NCBI GenBank assembly: GCA_021785405.1 | Contig: JAJYFF010000012.1 | Location: forward strand, 1-52,553 | DNA from: Pseudomonadota bacterium | GTDB lineage: Bacteria; Pseudomonadota; Gammaproteobacteria; Steroidobacterales; Steroidobacteraceae | Reading direction: 5' to 3' | Length of the DNA: 52,553 nucleotides | Shown: positions 1 through 8,729 of the stretch, piece after piece | Layout: each line of letters begins with the position of its first letter | How positions within the stretch are numbered: position 1 is the first letter of the stretch | Notes under the pieces: generated by a model | Database searches by the model: none | Told to the model about the DNA's origin: nothing | The model's input: only the letters and a program-made list of their open reading frames with translations | Position numbers and translations under genes: made by a program

Positions 1-333
1 GTCCGGTGTGACCAGGCCACGCGCGACCGCCCGACCCGCCTCCATCAGTTCCGGCGCGACGACGACGTCCACGTCCCCGGGCACGGGCATCAGCGCGAGC
101 ACCGGCTCGGCGCCACCCGCGGGGGGCGGTGCGGCGGTTTCGAGGTAATACACCGTGCTGCCGGTGCGTTGCGCGACGCCGGGTGCCGACGTCGACTGGA
201 TCAGCCAGCCGTAGGATTCCGCGACGTCGACCAGCCAGTCGGCGAGCACTCCGCCGCCCTGGCCGCCGAGCGCGACGATCGCGATCGACAAGCGGTTCCG
301 GGCCGGCGGCGCCGGCGCGGGGTCAGAACGCAT
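1..333 (-). CDS. iorB: Indolepyruvate ferredoxin oxidoreductase beta subunit (3' part outside window)
   Basis: The first 111 residues are visible; the gene runs out of the window at base 1. IorB is the gamma/beta-type subunit of the thiamine-dependent 2-oxoacid:ferredoxin oxidoreductase that turns aryl pyruvates (indole-, phenyl-, hydroxyphenylpyruvate) into aryl-acetyl-CoA. The N-terminus carries the Gly-rich GGQGGGVL segment near residue 23 and the SAPGVAQRTGSTVYY segment near residue 51, both typical of this subunit. The ATG at 333 overlaps the iorA stop by 11 bases, so the two are translationally coupled. An alternative reading as another 2-oxoacid oxidoreductase gamma subunit is less likely because a full IorA-type alpha subunit precedes it. 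Confidence 0.88.
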   Translation of the reverse strand, partial: MRSDPAPAPPARNRLSIAIVALGGQGGGVLADWLVDVAESYGWLIQSTSAPGVAQRTGSTVYYLETAAPPPAGGAEPVLALMPVPGDVDVVVAPELMEAGRAVARGLVTPD

Positions 334-2461
334 GGCGCAGCCGGTGGACCGTGGCGCGCCGCTGCAACCAGCCGATGATCGCACCGCTGACGCGCACGCG
401 CAGCCGCTCCCAGCGCGTCGGGTTGTGCAGCACCCGCATGCGGTAGAAGGACGGGCACAGCGCCGCGGTGTCCGCGAGTTCGCCGCACAGCCCGCAACCG
501 ACGCAACTGCGATCGACGGTCGCGGCCGGCGGCCGTCCCGCGCGCGGTTTGATCGTGAGCGACGGACAGCCGGACAGGCGGATGCACGAGTGATCGCCGG
601 TGCACACGTCCGCGTCGACGCCGAAGCGGTCCAACGCGACGCGCTCGCCGGCGGCGATCGCCCGCTTGCGCAACGGATTCTCCCGGCGCTGGCGATTGAG
701 CATGCACTCCGAGGCCGCGATCACCACCTTCGGTCCCGAGCCCGGGCTCGCGACCGCCGCCCGCAGCGCGTCGCGCATCGTCGCGACGTCGTAGGTGTGA
801 TCGACCACCCGGACCCAGTCGACGCCGACCCCCTGCACCGCCGTCGCGATCGGATGGCGGGTACTGCGGGTCTGGCTCGGCGTGCGCGACGACGGTACGT
901 CCTGTCCGCCGGTTGCGGCCGCATAGCCGTTGTCGACGACGACGAGCACTTGATCGGATCGGTTGAACACCGCGTTGCCGACGCCCGACGTGAGGCCGTT
1001 GTGCCAGAAGCCCCCGTCGCCCATGACCGCGAACGGCCGCTTGCCGCGCGTCGAGCGCAGACCGGCCGCGCCGGCGGCGCCGAGCCCGTAGCCCATCGTC
1101 GTGTTGCCGATGTGGAACGGCGGCAGGATCGAGAACAGATGGCAGCCGATGTCGCAGCTGACGTGCAGCGGTCCCGTCTCACGCTGCAGCAGCTTCATCG
1201 CGGCGAAGATCGGCCGCTCCGGGCAGCCGGTACAGAAGCCCACCGGGCGCGGCGGGAGCGCCTTCTCCAGCGCGGCGGCCGTGCTCGAGACGGTGCCGGT
1301 CGCGCGCGACGCGGCGGGGGCGCGAGGGATCGCGGGCGCGTGCTGACCGAGGAATCGTTCGATCCCGCGGAGCAATGCCGGGCCGGTGTATTCGCCCGCT
1401 CGAGGCAACACCGCCTTGCCGACGAGTCTGGTCGGTGCGTCGGCTTGACGGAGGATCGAATTCAACGCCTGCTCGATGAACTCCGGCTGCCCTTCCTCGA
1501 CGACGAGCACCGCGCGTTTCCCCGCGCAAAAACGCACCACCTCGTCGTCGATCAACGGATACGTCACGTTGAGCACGTAGATGGGCAGATCGGTCGAACC
1601 GTCCGGCCGCGCGACGCCGGCGAGTTCGAGCGCGCGCAGCAGCGCGTTGTACAGGCCGCCTTGGACGATGATGCCGAGGTCCTCGCGCGAGCCGTCGACG
1701 AACTCGTTCATCCGCCGCGAGCGGATGAACTCGATAGCCGCCGGCCACCGCTGCTCGATCTTCTCGCGCTCCTGCTCGAAGCTCGCGGGCGGCAACGCGA
1801 TCCTAGAGACGTCGCGCCGGACGCGATCGAGCGCGTCCTGGACCGAGAACGTCGGCGGGCGGTTGGACCGCGCGCGGAAGCGGCCGTACAGGTGACACGC
1901 GCGGATCCGCAGTTCGAGCATCACCGGCGTATGCGAGGCCTCCGACAACTCGAAGCCACGCTCGACGGCCTCGACGATGTTCGACAACCGCGGCCGCGGA
2001 TCCAGCAACCACATCTGCGATTTCATCGCGAACGCGTGCGAACGCTCCTGCAGGATCGAGGAGCCCTCGCCGTAGTCCTCGCCGACGATGATCAGCGCGC
2101 CGCCGGTGACGCCGCCGGACGCGAGGTTCGCGAGCGCGTCGGATGCGACGTTCGTGCCGACGGTCGACTTCCAGGTCACCGCGCCGCGGACCGGATAGTT
2201 CACCGACGCGGCGAGCATCGCCGCCGCCGCGGCTTCGGACGCGTTCGAGACGAATTGCACGCCGAGTTCGTCGAGCAGGCCGCGCGCGTCGCTGAGCACG
2301 TCCATCAAGTGGGAGATCGGCGCACCCGGGTAACCCCCGACGTAACCGACCCCCGACTGCAGCAGCGCCTTGGTGACCGCGAGGATGCCTTCCCCGCGGA
2401 ACTCCTCGCCGTCGCCGAGCCGCAATTTCTCGATTTCCTTCGAAAAAGACCGTTCCGCCAT
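323..2461 (-). CDS. iorA: Indolepyruvate ferredoxin oxidoreductase alpha subunit
   Basis: Large subunit (712 aa from the ATG at 2461) for oxidative decarboxylation of aryl pyruvates to aryl-acetyl-CoA with ferredoxin as electron acceptor. Seen in order: an N-terminal pyrimidine-binding domain with GGYPGAPISHL near residue 45; a thiamine-diphosphate motif starting GDGGFWHNG near 481 and closing at DNGYAAATGG; and a C-terminal ferredoxin domain with Cys-rich stretches CTGDHSC and CVGCGLC followed by CP (about 620-670), enough for two 4Fe-4S clusters. An upstream in-frame GTG at 2479 has its own GGAG and would add six residues; the ATG has GAAGGTGG at better spacing and matches the usual N-terminus. 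It lies divergent from padB and upstream of iorB. It fits phenylalanine or tryptophan catabolism feeding phenylacetyl-CoA. Confidence 0.92.
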   Translation of the reverse strand: MAERSFSKEIEKLRLGDGEEFRGEGILAVTKALLQSGVGYVGGYPGAPISHLMDVLSDARGLLDELGVQFVSNASEAAAAAMLAASVNYPVRGAVTWKSTVGTNVASDALANLASGGVTGGALIIVGEDYGEGSSILQERSHAFAMKSQMWLLDPRPRLSNIVEAVERGFELSEASHTPVMLELRIRACHLYGRFRARSNRPPTFSVQDALDRVRRDVSRIALPPASFEQEREKIEQRWPAAIEFIRSRRMNEFVDGSREDLGIIVQGGLYNALLRALELAGVARPDGSTDLPIYVLNVTYPLIDDEVVRFCAGKRAVLVVEEGQPEFIEQALNSILRQADAPTRLVGKAVLPRAGEYTGPALLRGIERFLGQHAPAIPRAPAASRATGTVSSTAAALEKALPPRPVGFCTGCPERPIFAAMKLLQRETGPLHVSCDIGCHLFSILPPFHIGNTTMGYGLGAAGAAGLRSTRGKRPFAVMGDGGFWHNGLTSGVGNAVFNRSDQVLVVVDNGYAAATGGQDVPSSRTPSQTRSTRHPIATAVQGVGVDWVRVVDHTYDVATMRDALRAAVASPGSGPKVVIAASECMLNRQRRENPLRKRAIAAGERVALDRFGVDADVCTGDHSCIRLSGCPSLTIKPRAGRPPAATVDRSCVGCGLCGELADTAALCPSFYRMRVLHNPTRWERLRVRVSGAIIGWLQRRATVHRLRHAF

Positions 2462-2513
2462 GGTCGACGCCACCTTCACGAGACTCCGCCTTCGGTCACT
2501 TCGAGGGCGGCGA

Positions 2514-2543
2514 TTTACACTCGGACGCTAATTCATGTATTAT
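2514..2543 (+). promoter_or_regulatory. Sigma70-like promoter of padB
   Basis: TTTACA (2514-2519), 18-base spacer, TATTAT (2538-2543); each box matches five of six consensus bases. Start of transcription would be near 2550, leaving a leader of about 40 bases with a GGGGAG ribosome site at 2579-2584. The -10 box lies inside the palindrome at 2537-2557. No equally good promoter for iorA was resolved on the other strand. Confidence 0.55.
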
Positions 2544-2557
2544 TGTACCGAATTGCC
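2537..2557. promoter_or_regulatory. Putative operator shared with the paaK promoter
   Basis: This 21-base imperfect palindrome starts GTATTATTGTACC. It matches 16 of 21 positions of the segment at 8729-8749 in front of paaK. It overlaps the -10 box and probable start of the padB promoter, where a repressor would block transcription, and it could also act on divergent iorA. No regulator gene is in the window. The repressor role is inferred from position only. Confidence 0.45.
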
Positions 2558-2590
2558 TGTTTAGATTCCAGGCGCATTGGGGAGTCGCCG

Positions 2591-5350
2591 ATGACGCAAT
2601 CGCCCGCCACGCGTATCGTGCCCACGTACTGCTACAACTGCGTAGCCGGCCCCGACCTGCTCACCGTGAAAGTCGTCGACGGCGTCGCGACCGAGGTCGG
2701 CCCGAATTTCGCCGCGAAGGGGATCCACCCCGGCGACGGCAAGCCCTGCGTGAAGGCCTACGGCCTCGTCCAGAAGACCTATCACCCGGCGCGGATCCTG
2801 ACGCCGATGCGCCGCACGAATCCGCGCAAGGGCCGCGACGAGGACCCCGGGTTCGTGCCGATTTCCTGGGACGATGCGCTCGATCTGGTCGCCGCGAAAC
2901 TCGCCGAGATCCGCCAGCGCGGTCTGACCGACGAGGGAGGGATGCCGCGGGTCGCAGTGACCTTCGGCCACGGCGGCACGCCGGCGAACTACATGGGCAC
3001 GTTCCCGGCGTTCCTGTCCGCGTTCGGTCCGGTCGACTTCAGCTTCGGGTCCGGACAAGGCGTGAAATGCGTCCATTCGGAGCACCTGTACGGCGAATTC
3101 TGGCACCGGGCATTCACGGTATCGGCGGACACCCCGCTCAGCAACTACATCGTCTCGTTCGGCGCGAACAACGAGGTCAGCGGTGGCGTCAGCGCCGCAG
3201 CGCGGCATGCGGCCGCGCGGGCGCGCGGCGCGCGCCGGGTGCAGATCGAGCCCCACCTGTCGATTTCCGGCGCCGCGTCGGCCGAATGGATCCCGATCAA
3301 GCCGAAGACCGATCCGGCGTTCATGTTCGCGATGATCCACGTGCTGCTGCACGAGCACCCGCACACGCGGCTGGATCTGCCATTCCTCACGAAGATGACC
3401 TCCTCGCCCTATCTCGTCGGGCCGCACGGCTACTATCTGCGCGATCCGGCGACCTTGAAACCGCTGATCTTCGACGCGCGCCGGCAGCTCGCGGTCCCGT
3501 TCGACGAGGCCGGGGTCGAACCGGCGCTCGAGGGGCCCGCGCGGGTCAGCGCCGCGGTCGAGGTCGGCGCCGACGAGGAGCGCTGGGAGCACGCCGACAT
3601 CGCGGCCGACACCGCGTTCGAACGCTTGCTCGCGCATCTGCGCCAGTACACGCCGGAGTGGGCCAGCGCGATTTGCGACGTGAGCGCGGCGACGATCCGC
3701 CGGATCGCGAACGACTACCTCGACGAGGCCTGCGTCGGTCGCACGATCGAGATCGACGGCGAAACCATGCCGTTCCGCCCGGTGTCGGTGACGCTCGGCA
3801 AGACGGTGAACAACGGTTGGGGTGCTTACGAGTGCGTCTGGGCCCGAACGGTGCTCGCGGTGCTCGTCGGCGCGCTCGAGGTGCCCGGCGGCACGCTCGG
3901 CACCACGGTGCGCATCAACAAGTTCCACGAGGATCGGCACAAGAGCGTGCTACCCGGGGCCGACGGCTTCATGCAGCACACGCTGAACGCGACCGACGCG
4001 GCGAATTGGGAGAAGACCCCGCACGTGCGCAACGCGCACCGGACCCTGGTGCCGCTGTCCGGCAACAGCGGCGCCTGGAGTCAAGCGCTCGGGCCCACGC
4101 ATCTCAGCTGGATGTTCCAGAAGCACGACGCCGATCACTGGCCGAAGGCGACCAAGCCGGAGGTCTGGATCGCGTACCGCACGAACCCGGCGATCTCGTT
4201 CTGGGACACCCGGGCGGTCGCCGACACGATGGCGACGTTCCCGTTCACGGTCTGCTTCGCATACACGCCGGACGAGACCAATCACATGGCCGACATCCTG
4301 CTGCCGGAGGCGACCGACCTCGAAAGCACGCAACTGATCCGGCTCGGCCGGACGAAGTTCGTCGAACAATTCTGGCATCACGAGGGCTTCGCGCTACGCC
4401 AGCCGGCGGTCGAGCCGCGCGGTGACACGCGCGACTTCACCTGGATCGCGACCGAACTCGCGCGCCGGACGGGGCTGCTCGAGGGGTACAACGCGGCGAT
4501 CAATCGCGGCACCTGCGGCGTGCGCTTGAAAGGCGCGAACTGGGACTATTCGCTCCCGGTCGCGGAGGCGAACTCGGTCGACGCGATCTGGAACGCGATT
4601 TGCCTCGCGGCGAGCGCGGAGCTCAGCGGCGGCGAGGAGCGCCACGACCTCGAGTGGTTCAAGGCGAACGGATTCATGACGAAGCCGTTCCCGCAGAGCG
4701 CCTGGTACCTCTACCCGACGCTCGCGAAGCTCGGCCTGCGCTTCGAGCTGCCGTACCAGGAACGCTTGACCCGCGCCGGGCACGAGCTCGGCAACCGCCT
4801 GCACGAAAGCGGCGTGCACTGGTGGGATCGGCAGCTCACCGAATACGGGTTCCTGCCGACCTGGCACGACTTCCCGCGAATCTGGGAGGAAGACCTACGC
4901 AATCGTGGTTACGCGCCGGAGGACTATCCGTTCTGGCTGATCACGACCAAGAGCATGCAATACCACGCCGGCGGCAACGCGATGATCCAGCTGATGGACG
5001 AGGTCGCACAGAACGTACGCGGCCACCGCGGCGTCGTGATCAATGCGGCGACCGCGGCACGCCTCGGGATCGCGGACGGCGATCCGGTCGAAGTGAGCTC
5101 GCCGACGGGCTCGACCGCGGGCCCGGCGATCGTGGTTCAGGGCGTACGACCCGACGTGCTGGTGATCGTGGGGCAGTTCGACCACTGGGCGACGCCGTAT
5201 GCGAAGGACATGCACGCGCCGAGCTTGAACACCGTGGCGCCGATGTCGATGGATCTGACCGATGCGACGGGCTCGGGGTCCGACCTCGTCCGCGTCGCGC
5301 TGCGCCGCAGGGCGCCGGTCACCAACCGGGCCGCGCGCCGGGCCCGCTGA
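2591..5350 (+). CDS. padB: PadB-like molybdopterin subunit of phenylacetyl-CoA:acceptor oxidoreductase
   Basis: Catalytic subunit (919 aa) of the DMSO-reductase superfamily. With the adjacent padC and padD it should form the membrane-bound enzyme that oxidises phenylacetyl-CoA to phenylglyoxylate in anaerobic phenylalanine degradation (known from Thauera and Aromatoleum). The N-terminus has TYCYNCVAGPD (Cys14, Cys17) and GKPC (Cys53), but the expected third Cys of a C-x2-C-x3-C motif is absent. A C-terminal molybdopterin-dinucleotide domain begins near residue 780 and includes NAATAARLGIADGDPVEV. There is no twin-arginine signal, so it should face the cytoplasm where the CoA thioester is. The start at 2591 follows GGGGAG at good spacing. 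Its 3' end overlaps padD by 32 bases in convergent orientation. Substrate is assigned from context; another molybdenum hydroxylase of this family is possible. Confidence 0.8.
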   Translation: MTQSPATRIVPTYCYNCVAGPDLLTVKVVDGVATEVGPNFAAKGIHPGDGKPCVKAYGLVQKTYHPARILTPMRRTNPRKGRDEDPGFVPISWDDALDLVAAKLAEIRQRGLTDEGGMPRVAVTFGHGGTPANYMGTFPAFLSAFGPVDFSFGSGQGVKCVHSEHLYGEFWHRAFTVSADTPLSNYIVSFGANNEVSGGVSAAARHAAARARGARRVQIEPHLSISGAASAEWIPIKPKTDPAFMFAMIHVLLHEHPHTRLDLPFLTKMTSSPYLVGPHGYYLRDPATLKPLIFDARRQLAVPFDEAGVEPALEGPARVSAAVEVGADEERWEHADIAADTAFERLLAHLRQYTPEWASAICDVSAATIRRIANDYLDEACVGRTIEIDGETMPFRPVSVTLGKTVNNGWGAYECVWARTVLAVLVGALEVPGGTLGTTVRINKFHEDRHKSVLPGADGFMQHTLNATDAANWEKTPHVRNAHRTLVPLSGNSGAWSQALGPTHLSWMFQKHDADHWPKATKPEVWIAYRTNPAISFWDTRAVADTMATFPFTVCFAYTPDETNHMADILLPEATDLESTQLIRLGRTKFVEQFWHHEGFALRQPAVEPRGDTRDFTWIATELARRTGLLEGYNAAINRGTCGVRLKGANWDYSLPVAEANSVDAIWNAICLAASAELSGGEERHDLEWFKANGFMTKPFPQSAWYLYPTLAKLGLRFELPYQERLTRAGHELGNRLHESGVHWWDRQLTEYGFLPTWHDFPRIWEEDLRNRGYAPEDYPFWLITTKSMQYHAGGNAMIQLMDEVAQNVRGHRGVVINAATAARLGIADGDPVEVSSPTGSTAGPAIVVQGVRPDVLVIVGQFDHWATPYAKDMHAPSLNTVAPMSMDLTDATGSGSDLVRVALRRRAPVTNRAARRAR

Positions 5351-6194
5351 CGCCGACGCCGCGCACCGGCGTCAGCGGCAGCGCGAAACCTTGGTTGTAG
5401 GACAAGCGCACGACGATCGCGTGCTTCCACCACCAGCCGACCGCGACCGCGAGCAGCGCGGCCACGTCGATCGGCACGCTCCCCCGCGGCCAGGCGACTT
5501 GCGCGAGCGCGGCGAGCAACGCGCACGCATCGACGACGAGGCGCTTCGGCGCGTCCCGGGACAGATCGCGCAACAGGTTTTGCGGCGCGCCGTCCCGACT
5601 CAAGCCGCGGCGATACGCGCTCACCGCCACGATCCGCAGTGCGAGGAGTCCGGCCAAGGGCCACGCGACCCAGGTCGCCGCGGCGATCGCCGGCGCGGCC
5701 AGGGACCCGACGAGCACGCCGACGCCGGCGCCCTCCGTGAGCCCGGTCACGACCATCAAGGGCACCGCCCGCGGGTGGCGCCACGCGGGCAGCCCGCGGG
5801 CGGCGTTCAGCATGCGCGCCTGACAATAGAGGTACGCGAGCGCGAGCAGGCCAGCCACGATCCGCAGTGCGGCGAATCGCGGCACGGCCTCCAGCGCCCC
5901 GGTCGCGATCAGCCACGGCGCGATCAGCGCCTCGCGCGACATCCACGAAGTGCGCGGCCGCAGGAACACGTTGAGCGCGCGCCACGGCCGGCCGATCTCG
6001 AACCATACGCACAGCAAACCGCAGGTCACGAACGCGGCGCCGAGGGGTCCCAGGATCGGCGGCGCCCCGGGGATGACGGCGGCGTAGACCAGCGTCCCGG
6101 TCCCGGTGCCGCCGAAAATGAAGTTACCGGCCGCTCGCCAGTCCCAATAGGTCTGTCGCCACGGCGCGATCCGGCTGGAATTGGGCACGGTCAT
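5319..6194 (-). CDS. padD: PadD-like NrfD/DmsC-type membrane anchor subunit
   Basis: A 291-aa polytopic protein with about eight hydrophobic segments, resembling the NrfD/DmsC/PsrC quinone-reactive anchors of molybdenum enzymes. In the phenylacetyl-CoA oxidoreductase it would hold PadBC at the inner face of the cytoplasmic membrane and pass electrons to quinone. The ATG at 6194 follows the padC stop by three bases, so the pair is cotranslated. An Arg- and Gly-rich tail follows the last hydrophobic segment. The gene ends inside the 3' end of padB on the other strand. Confidence in the membrane anchor role is high; the exact substrate rests on context. Confidence 0.82.
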   Translation of the reverse strand: MTVPNSSRIAPWRQTYWDWRAAGNFIFGGTGTGTLVYAAVIPGAPPILGPLGAAFVTCGLLCVWFEIGRPWRALNVFLRPRTSWMSREALIAPWLIATGALEAVPRFAALRIVAGLLALAYLYCQARMLNAARGLPAWRHPRAVPLMVVTGLTEGAGVGVLVGSLAAPAIAAATWVAWPLAGLLALRIVAVSAYRRGLSRDGAPQNLLRDLSRDAPKRLVVDACALLAALAQVAWPRGSVPIDVAALLAVAVGWWWKHAIVVRLSYNQGFALPLTPVRGVGVSGPGARPGW

Positions 6195-6197
6195 CGA

Positions 6198-6848
6198 TCA
6201 CCCGTCCGTCTCGGTGAGGTAATAGATGCCCGGATCGGTGCCGAGCTCCTCGTGCATCCGGAAATGCCGATTCTCGCGCAGCAGCGTCGAGACGTTGCTC
6301 TGCGGATCGTCGCGATCGCCGAAGTGCAGCGCGGTGCCGATGCAGGAATTCACGCACGCCGGCGTCACGTCCGGGTCGACGCCCGGCACTTGCCCGGTCT
6401 CGCGCGCGCGATCGATCCGGTCGCTGCAGAACGTGCACTTCGTCGAGACGCCGAGCCGCGCCGGATCGAACTGGCGTTCCTCGGCGGCGGTCGGCTCCGC
6501 GCCGTACGCGAACTGCGCGTCCTGCACCTTGAATCGTTGCTGGTACGGACAGGCGACCGCGCAATACGCGCAGCCGATGCACACGTCGTAATTGATCGCG
6601 ACCCGTCCGTCGTCCCGCTGGTACGTCGCCCCGGTCGGACACACGTCCATGCACGGCGGCGATCCGCAGTGCATGCAGCTCACCGGAACGAACGTGCGGC
6701 GCACGTTCGGAAAGACGCCGGTCTCGATGTCGAGAACCCGGCGCCATTGCACGCCAGGCGGCGTGCCGTTCGCGTGCTTGCACGCCGCCGTACAGGTCTG
6801 GCAGCCGGTGCAGCGGCGCAGATCGACGACCATCACGTAACGGGTCAT
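6198..6848 (-). CDS. padC: PadC-like 4Fe-4S electron-transfer subunit
   Basis: A 216-aa ferredoxin-like subunit of the DmsB/NrfC/PsrC-partner type. Four Cys groups are visible: CTGCQTCTAAC near residue 15, CMHCGSPPCMDVC near 58, CIGCAYCAVAC near 90, and CTFC with a later CVNSC near 137 and 163. They are arranged as for four 4Fe-4S clusters that wire the molybdenum site of PadB to the membrane subunit PadD. No signal peptide is seen, matching a cytoplasmic complex. It is the third gene of the paaK operon, 16 bases after the thioesterase and three bases before padD. Confidence 0.87.
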   Translation of the reverse strand: MTRYVMVVDLRRCTGCQTCTAACKHANGTPPGVQWRRVLDIETGVFPNVRRTFVPVSCMHCGSPPCMDVCPTGATYQRDDGRVAINYDVCIGCAYCAVACPYQQRFKVQDAQFAYGAEPTAAEERQFDPARLGVSTKCTFCSDRIDRARETGQVPGVDPDVTPACVNSCIGTALHFGDRDDPQSNVSTLLRENRHFRMHEELGTDPGIYYLTETDG

Positions 6849-6864
6849 TGCCGGGATCCGTCCG

Positions 6865-7287
6865 TCAGCCGGCCTTCGCCGGCGCGGCCTTCGCCGCCGC
6901 CGCCTTCGCCGCGAGCCGTGTGCGCAGTTTCTCCACCTCGACGACCGCGCGCGTGTGCTCGCCGGCGGACACGGATTCGACGCCGTCGTGCGCCGACAGC
7001 GTGAACTTCACGAGACGGCGATCGATCTCCTTCACTTCGGCGCGCAACTCGACGCGCATGCCGAGCAAGGTCGCGCCGGTATGGCTGATGCAGACGCCCG
7101 TGCCGACCGAGTCCTCGCCGGAATCGCAATGCTCGAGCAGCAGGTCCCGGCACAGGACTTCGAAATCCCGCACGAGCGCCGGGGTCGCGTACACGCGCAA
7201 CTGCTCGCCGAGGAAGTCGATCGTGCGCGAGCCGTCGATGGGCAGCGAGACCTGTTTCGTGATTCCGACCTTCAACGTGTTCTTCAT
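6865..7287 (-). CDS. FlK-like hot-dog acyl-CoA thioesterase
   Basis: A 140-aa single hot-dog domain related to fluoroacetyl-CoA thioesterase FlK. Thr35 (in ATPAL), Glu43 (in DFEVL) and His69 (in ISHTGAT) fall where FlK has its catalytic Thr42, Glu50 and His76; the offset of seven is constant across all three, which supports a working active site. The last 17 residues are an Ala-Lys-Pro tail of low complexity. It sits between paaK and padC in one operon, so the likely substrate is an aryl-CoA of the pathway, such as phenylglyoxylyl-CoA or surplus phenylacetyl-CoA. That substrate is inference. Dedicated fluoroacetate resistance is a weaker alternative because no other fluorometabolite gene is nearby. 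Confidence 0.8.
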   Translation of the reverse strand: MKNTLKVGITKQVSLPIDGSRTIDFLGEQLRVYATPALVRDFEVLCRDLLLEHCDSGEDSVGTGVCISHTGATLLGMRVELRAEVKEIDRRLVKFTLSAHDGVESVSAGEHTRAVVEVEKLRTRLAAKAAAAKAAPAKAG

Positions 7288-7324
7288 GCGCGTGACCTCG
7301 TTCGATCCAGTGATTGCCGCCCGA

Positions 7325-8650
7325 TCAGAACTGCCGCCGATCGCGAACGCGGCGGGCCTTGCCGGTGGAGCGTTCCAGCGTTCCCGGCGGGCAGACCTCG
7401 ATCACGGCGCCGAGCCCGATGTACGAGCGAACGTGGTGATGCAGCTCTTCGGCCCGGCGGGCGCGGTCCCCGTCCCCGCCGTCGGCATCGGTCGCCATCT
7501 CGACCTCGATGCGCATCACGTCGAGATGCCCGTCGCGCGACAGATCGATCAGGTAGTGCGGCGCGAGGCCGGGGACCTTCAAGATCAGTTCCTCGATCTG
7601 GCTCGGAAACACGTTCACGCCGCGCACGATCATCATGTCGTCGGTGCGCGCGCGGATCCGCGCGATCCGGCGCATCGGGCCGGTCGTCGGGGCCAACAGC
7701 CGGCTGCGGTCCCGGGTCCGGTAGCGGATCACGGGCATCGCCTCCTTCGTGAGCGTGGTCAGCACCAGCTCGCCCTCCTGTCCGTCGGGGAGCGGCACGC
7801 CGGTCTGCGGATCGATGATCTCGGGGTAGAAGTGATCCTCCCACAGGATCGGTCCGTCCTTCGTCTCGACGTTCTCGCAGGCGACGCCGGGTCCCATCAG
7901 TTCCGACAGACCATAGAGATCGACCGCGTCGATTCCGAAGGCCCGTTCGATCTCGGCGCGCATCGGCTCGGTCCAGGGCTCGGCGCCGAAGCAGCCGACG
8001 CGCAACGAGCACTCGCGTGCGTCGATGCCTTGCCGCGCGAATTCTTCGGCGATCGTGAGCGCGTACGACGGCGTCGCCATCAGCACGTCGGGTTTGAAAT
8101 CGACGATCAGCTGCACCTGACGCTCGGTCTGGCCGCCCGACATGGGGACGACGGCGCACCCGAGACGCTCCGCGCCGTAGTGGGCACCGAGGCCGCCGGT
8201 GAACAAGCCGTACCCGAACGCGACGTGCACGAGTTCCCCCGGCCGCGCGCCCGCGACCCGCAGGGACCGCGCGACCAGGTCGCTCCAGGTGTCGAGGTCG
8301 CGGCGCGTATACGCGACGACGGTCGGCCGTCCGGTCGTACCGCTCGATGCGTGCACGCGCTGCAACTCGCTGCGCGGCACCGCGAGGAGTCCGAACGGAT
8401 AGTTGTCCCGCAGATCCGCTTTCGTCATCAGCGGGAACTTCGCGAGATCCTCGAGGGTGTGCAAATCCTCGGGATGCACGCCCGCCTCGACGCAACGGCG
8501 GCGGAAATGCTCGACGCGGTCGTAGGTATAGCGCAACGACCACTTCAGGCGGGAGAGTTGCAAGCTGCGCAACTCGTCGACGCCGATCCGTGTCGCATGG
8601 TCCGCCCCGCCGTCTCGCGAAGCGATTGAGATTTGCGACGTTCTCGACAT
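7325..8650 (-). CDS. paaK: Phenylacetate-CoA ligase
   Basis: A 441-aa AMP-forming aryl-CoA ligase that activates phenylacetate with ATP and CoA. It shows the PaaK-type nucleotide loop SSGTTGRPTVVAYT near residue 90, the GLSELMGPG segment near 235, and the C-terminal segment YRTRDRSRLL followed by a MIVRGVNVFPSQIEE hinge near 325, all typical of this family. The length fits PaaK/PadJ. In-frame codons continue upstream, but the ATG at 8650 follows GGGAGG by four bases and gives the normal N-terminus. It is the first gene of the operon paaK - thioesterase - padC - padD, with a strong promoter and a palindrome 80-125 bases upstream. Confidence 0.92.
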   Translation of the reverse strand: MSRTSQISIASRDGGADHATRIGVDELRSLQLSRLKWSLRYTYDRVEHFRRRCVEAGVHPEDLHTLEDLAKFPLMTKADLRDNYPFGLLAVPRSELQRVHASSGTTGRPTVVAYTRRDLDTWSDLVARSLRVAGARPGELVHVAFGYGLFTGGLGAHYGAERLGCAVVPMSGGQTERQVQLIVDFKPDVLMATPSYALTIAEEFARQGIDARECSLRVGCFGAEPWTEPMRAEIERAFGIDAVDLYGLSELMGPGVACENVETKDGPILWEDHFYPEIIDPQTGVPLPDGQEGELVLTTLTKEAMPVIRYRTRDRSRLLAPTTGPMRRIARIRARTDDMMIVRGVNVFPSQIEELILKVPGLAPHYLIDLSRDGHLDVMRIEVEMATDADGGDGDRARRAEELHHHVRSYIGLGAVIEVCPPGTLERSTGKARRVRDRRQF

Positions 8651-8729
8651 CGTTCCTCCCGAGTCCCCAGGACCCGGCCGCGCCGCCTCGCTCGGCGAGC
8701 GGCGCCATGGCCAGCCCAAGCCAATATCG

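Noticed and set aside
332-2590. Long plus-strand open frame running into padB
   Set aside because: It is antisense to iorA, has a low-complexity Arg-Ala composition and no motif; padB proper starts at 2591 with a good ribosome site.
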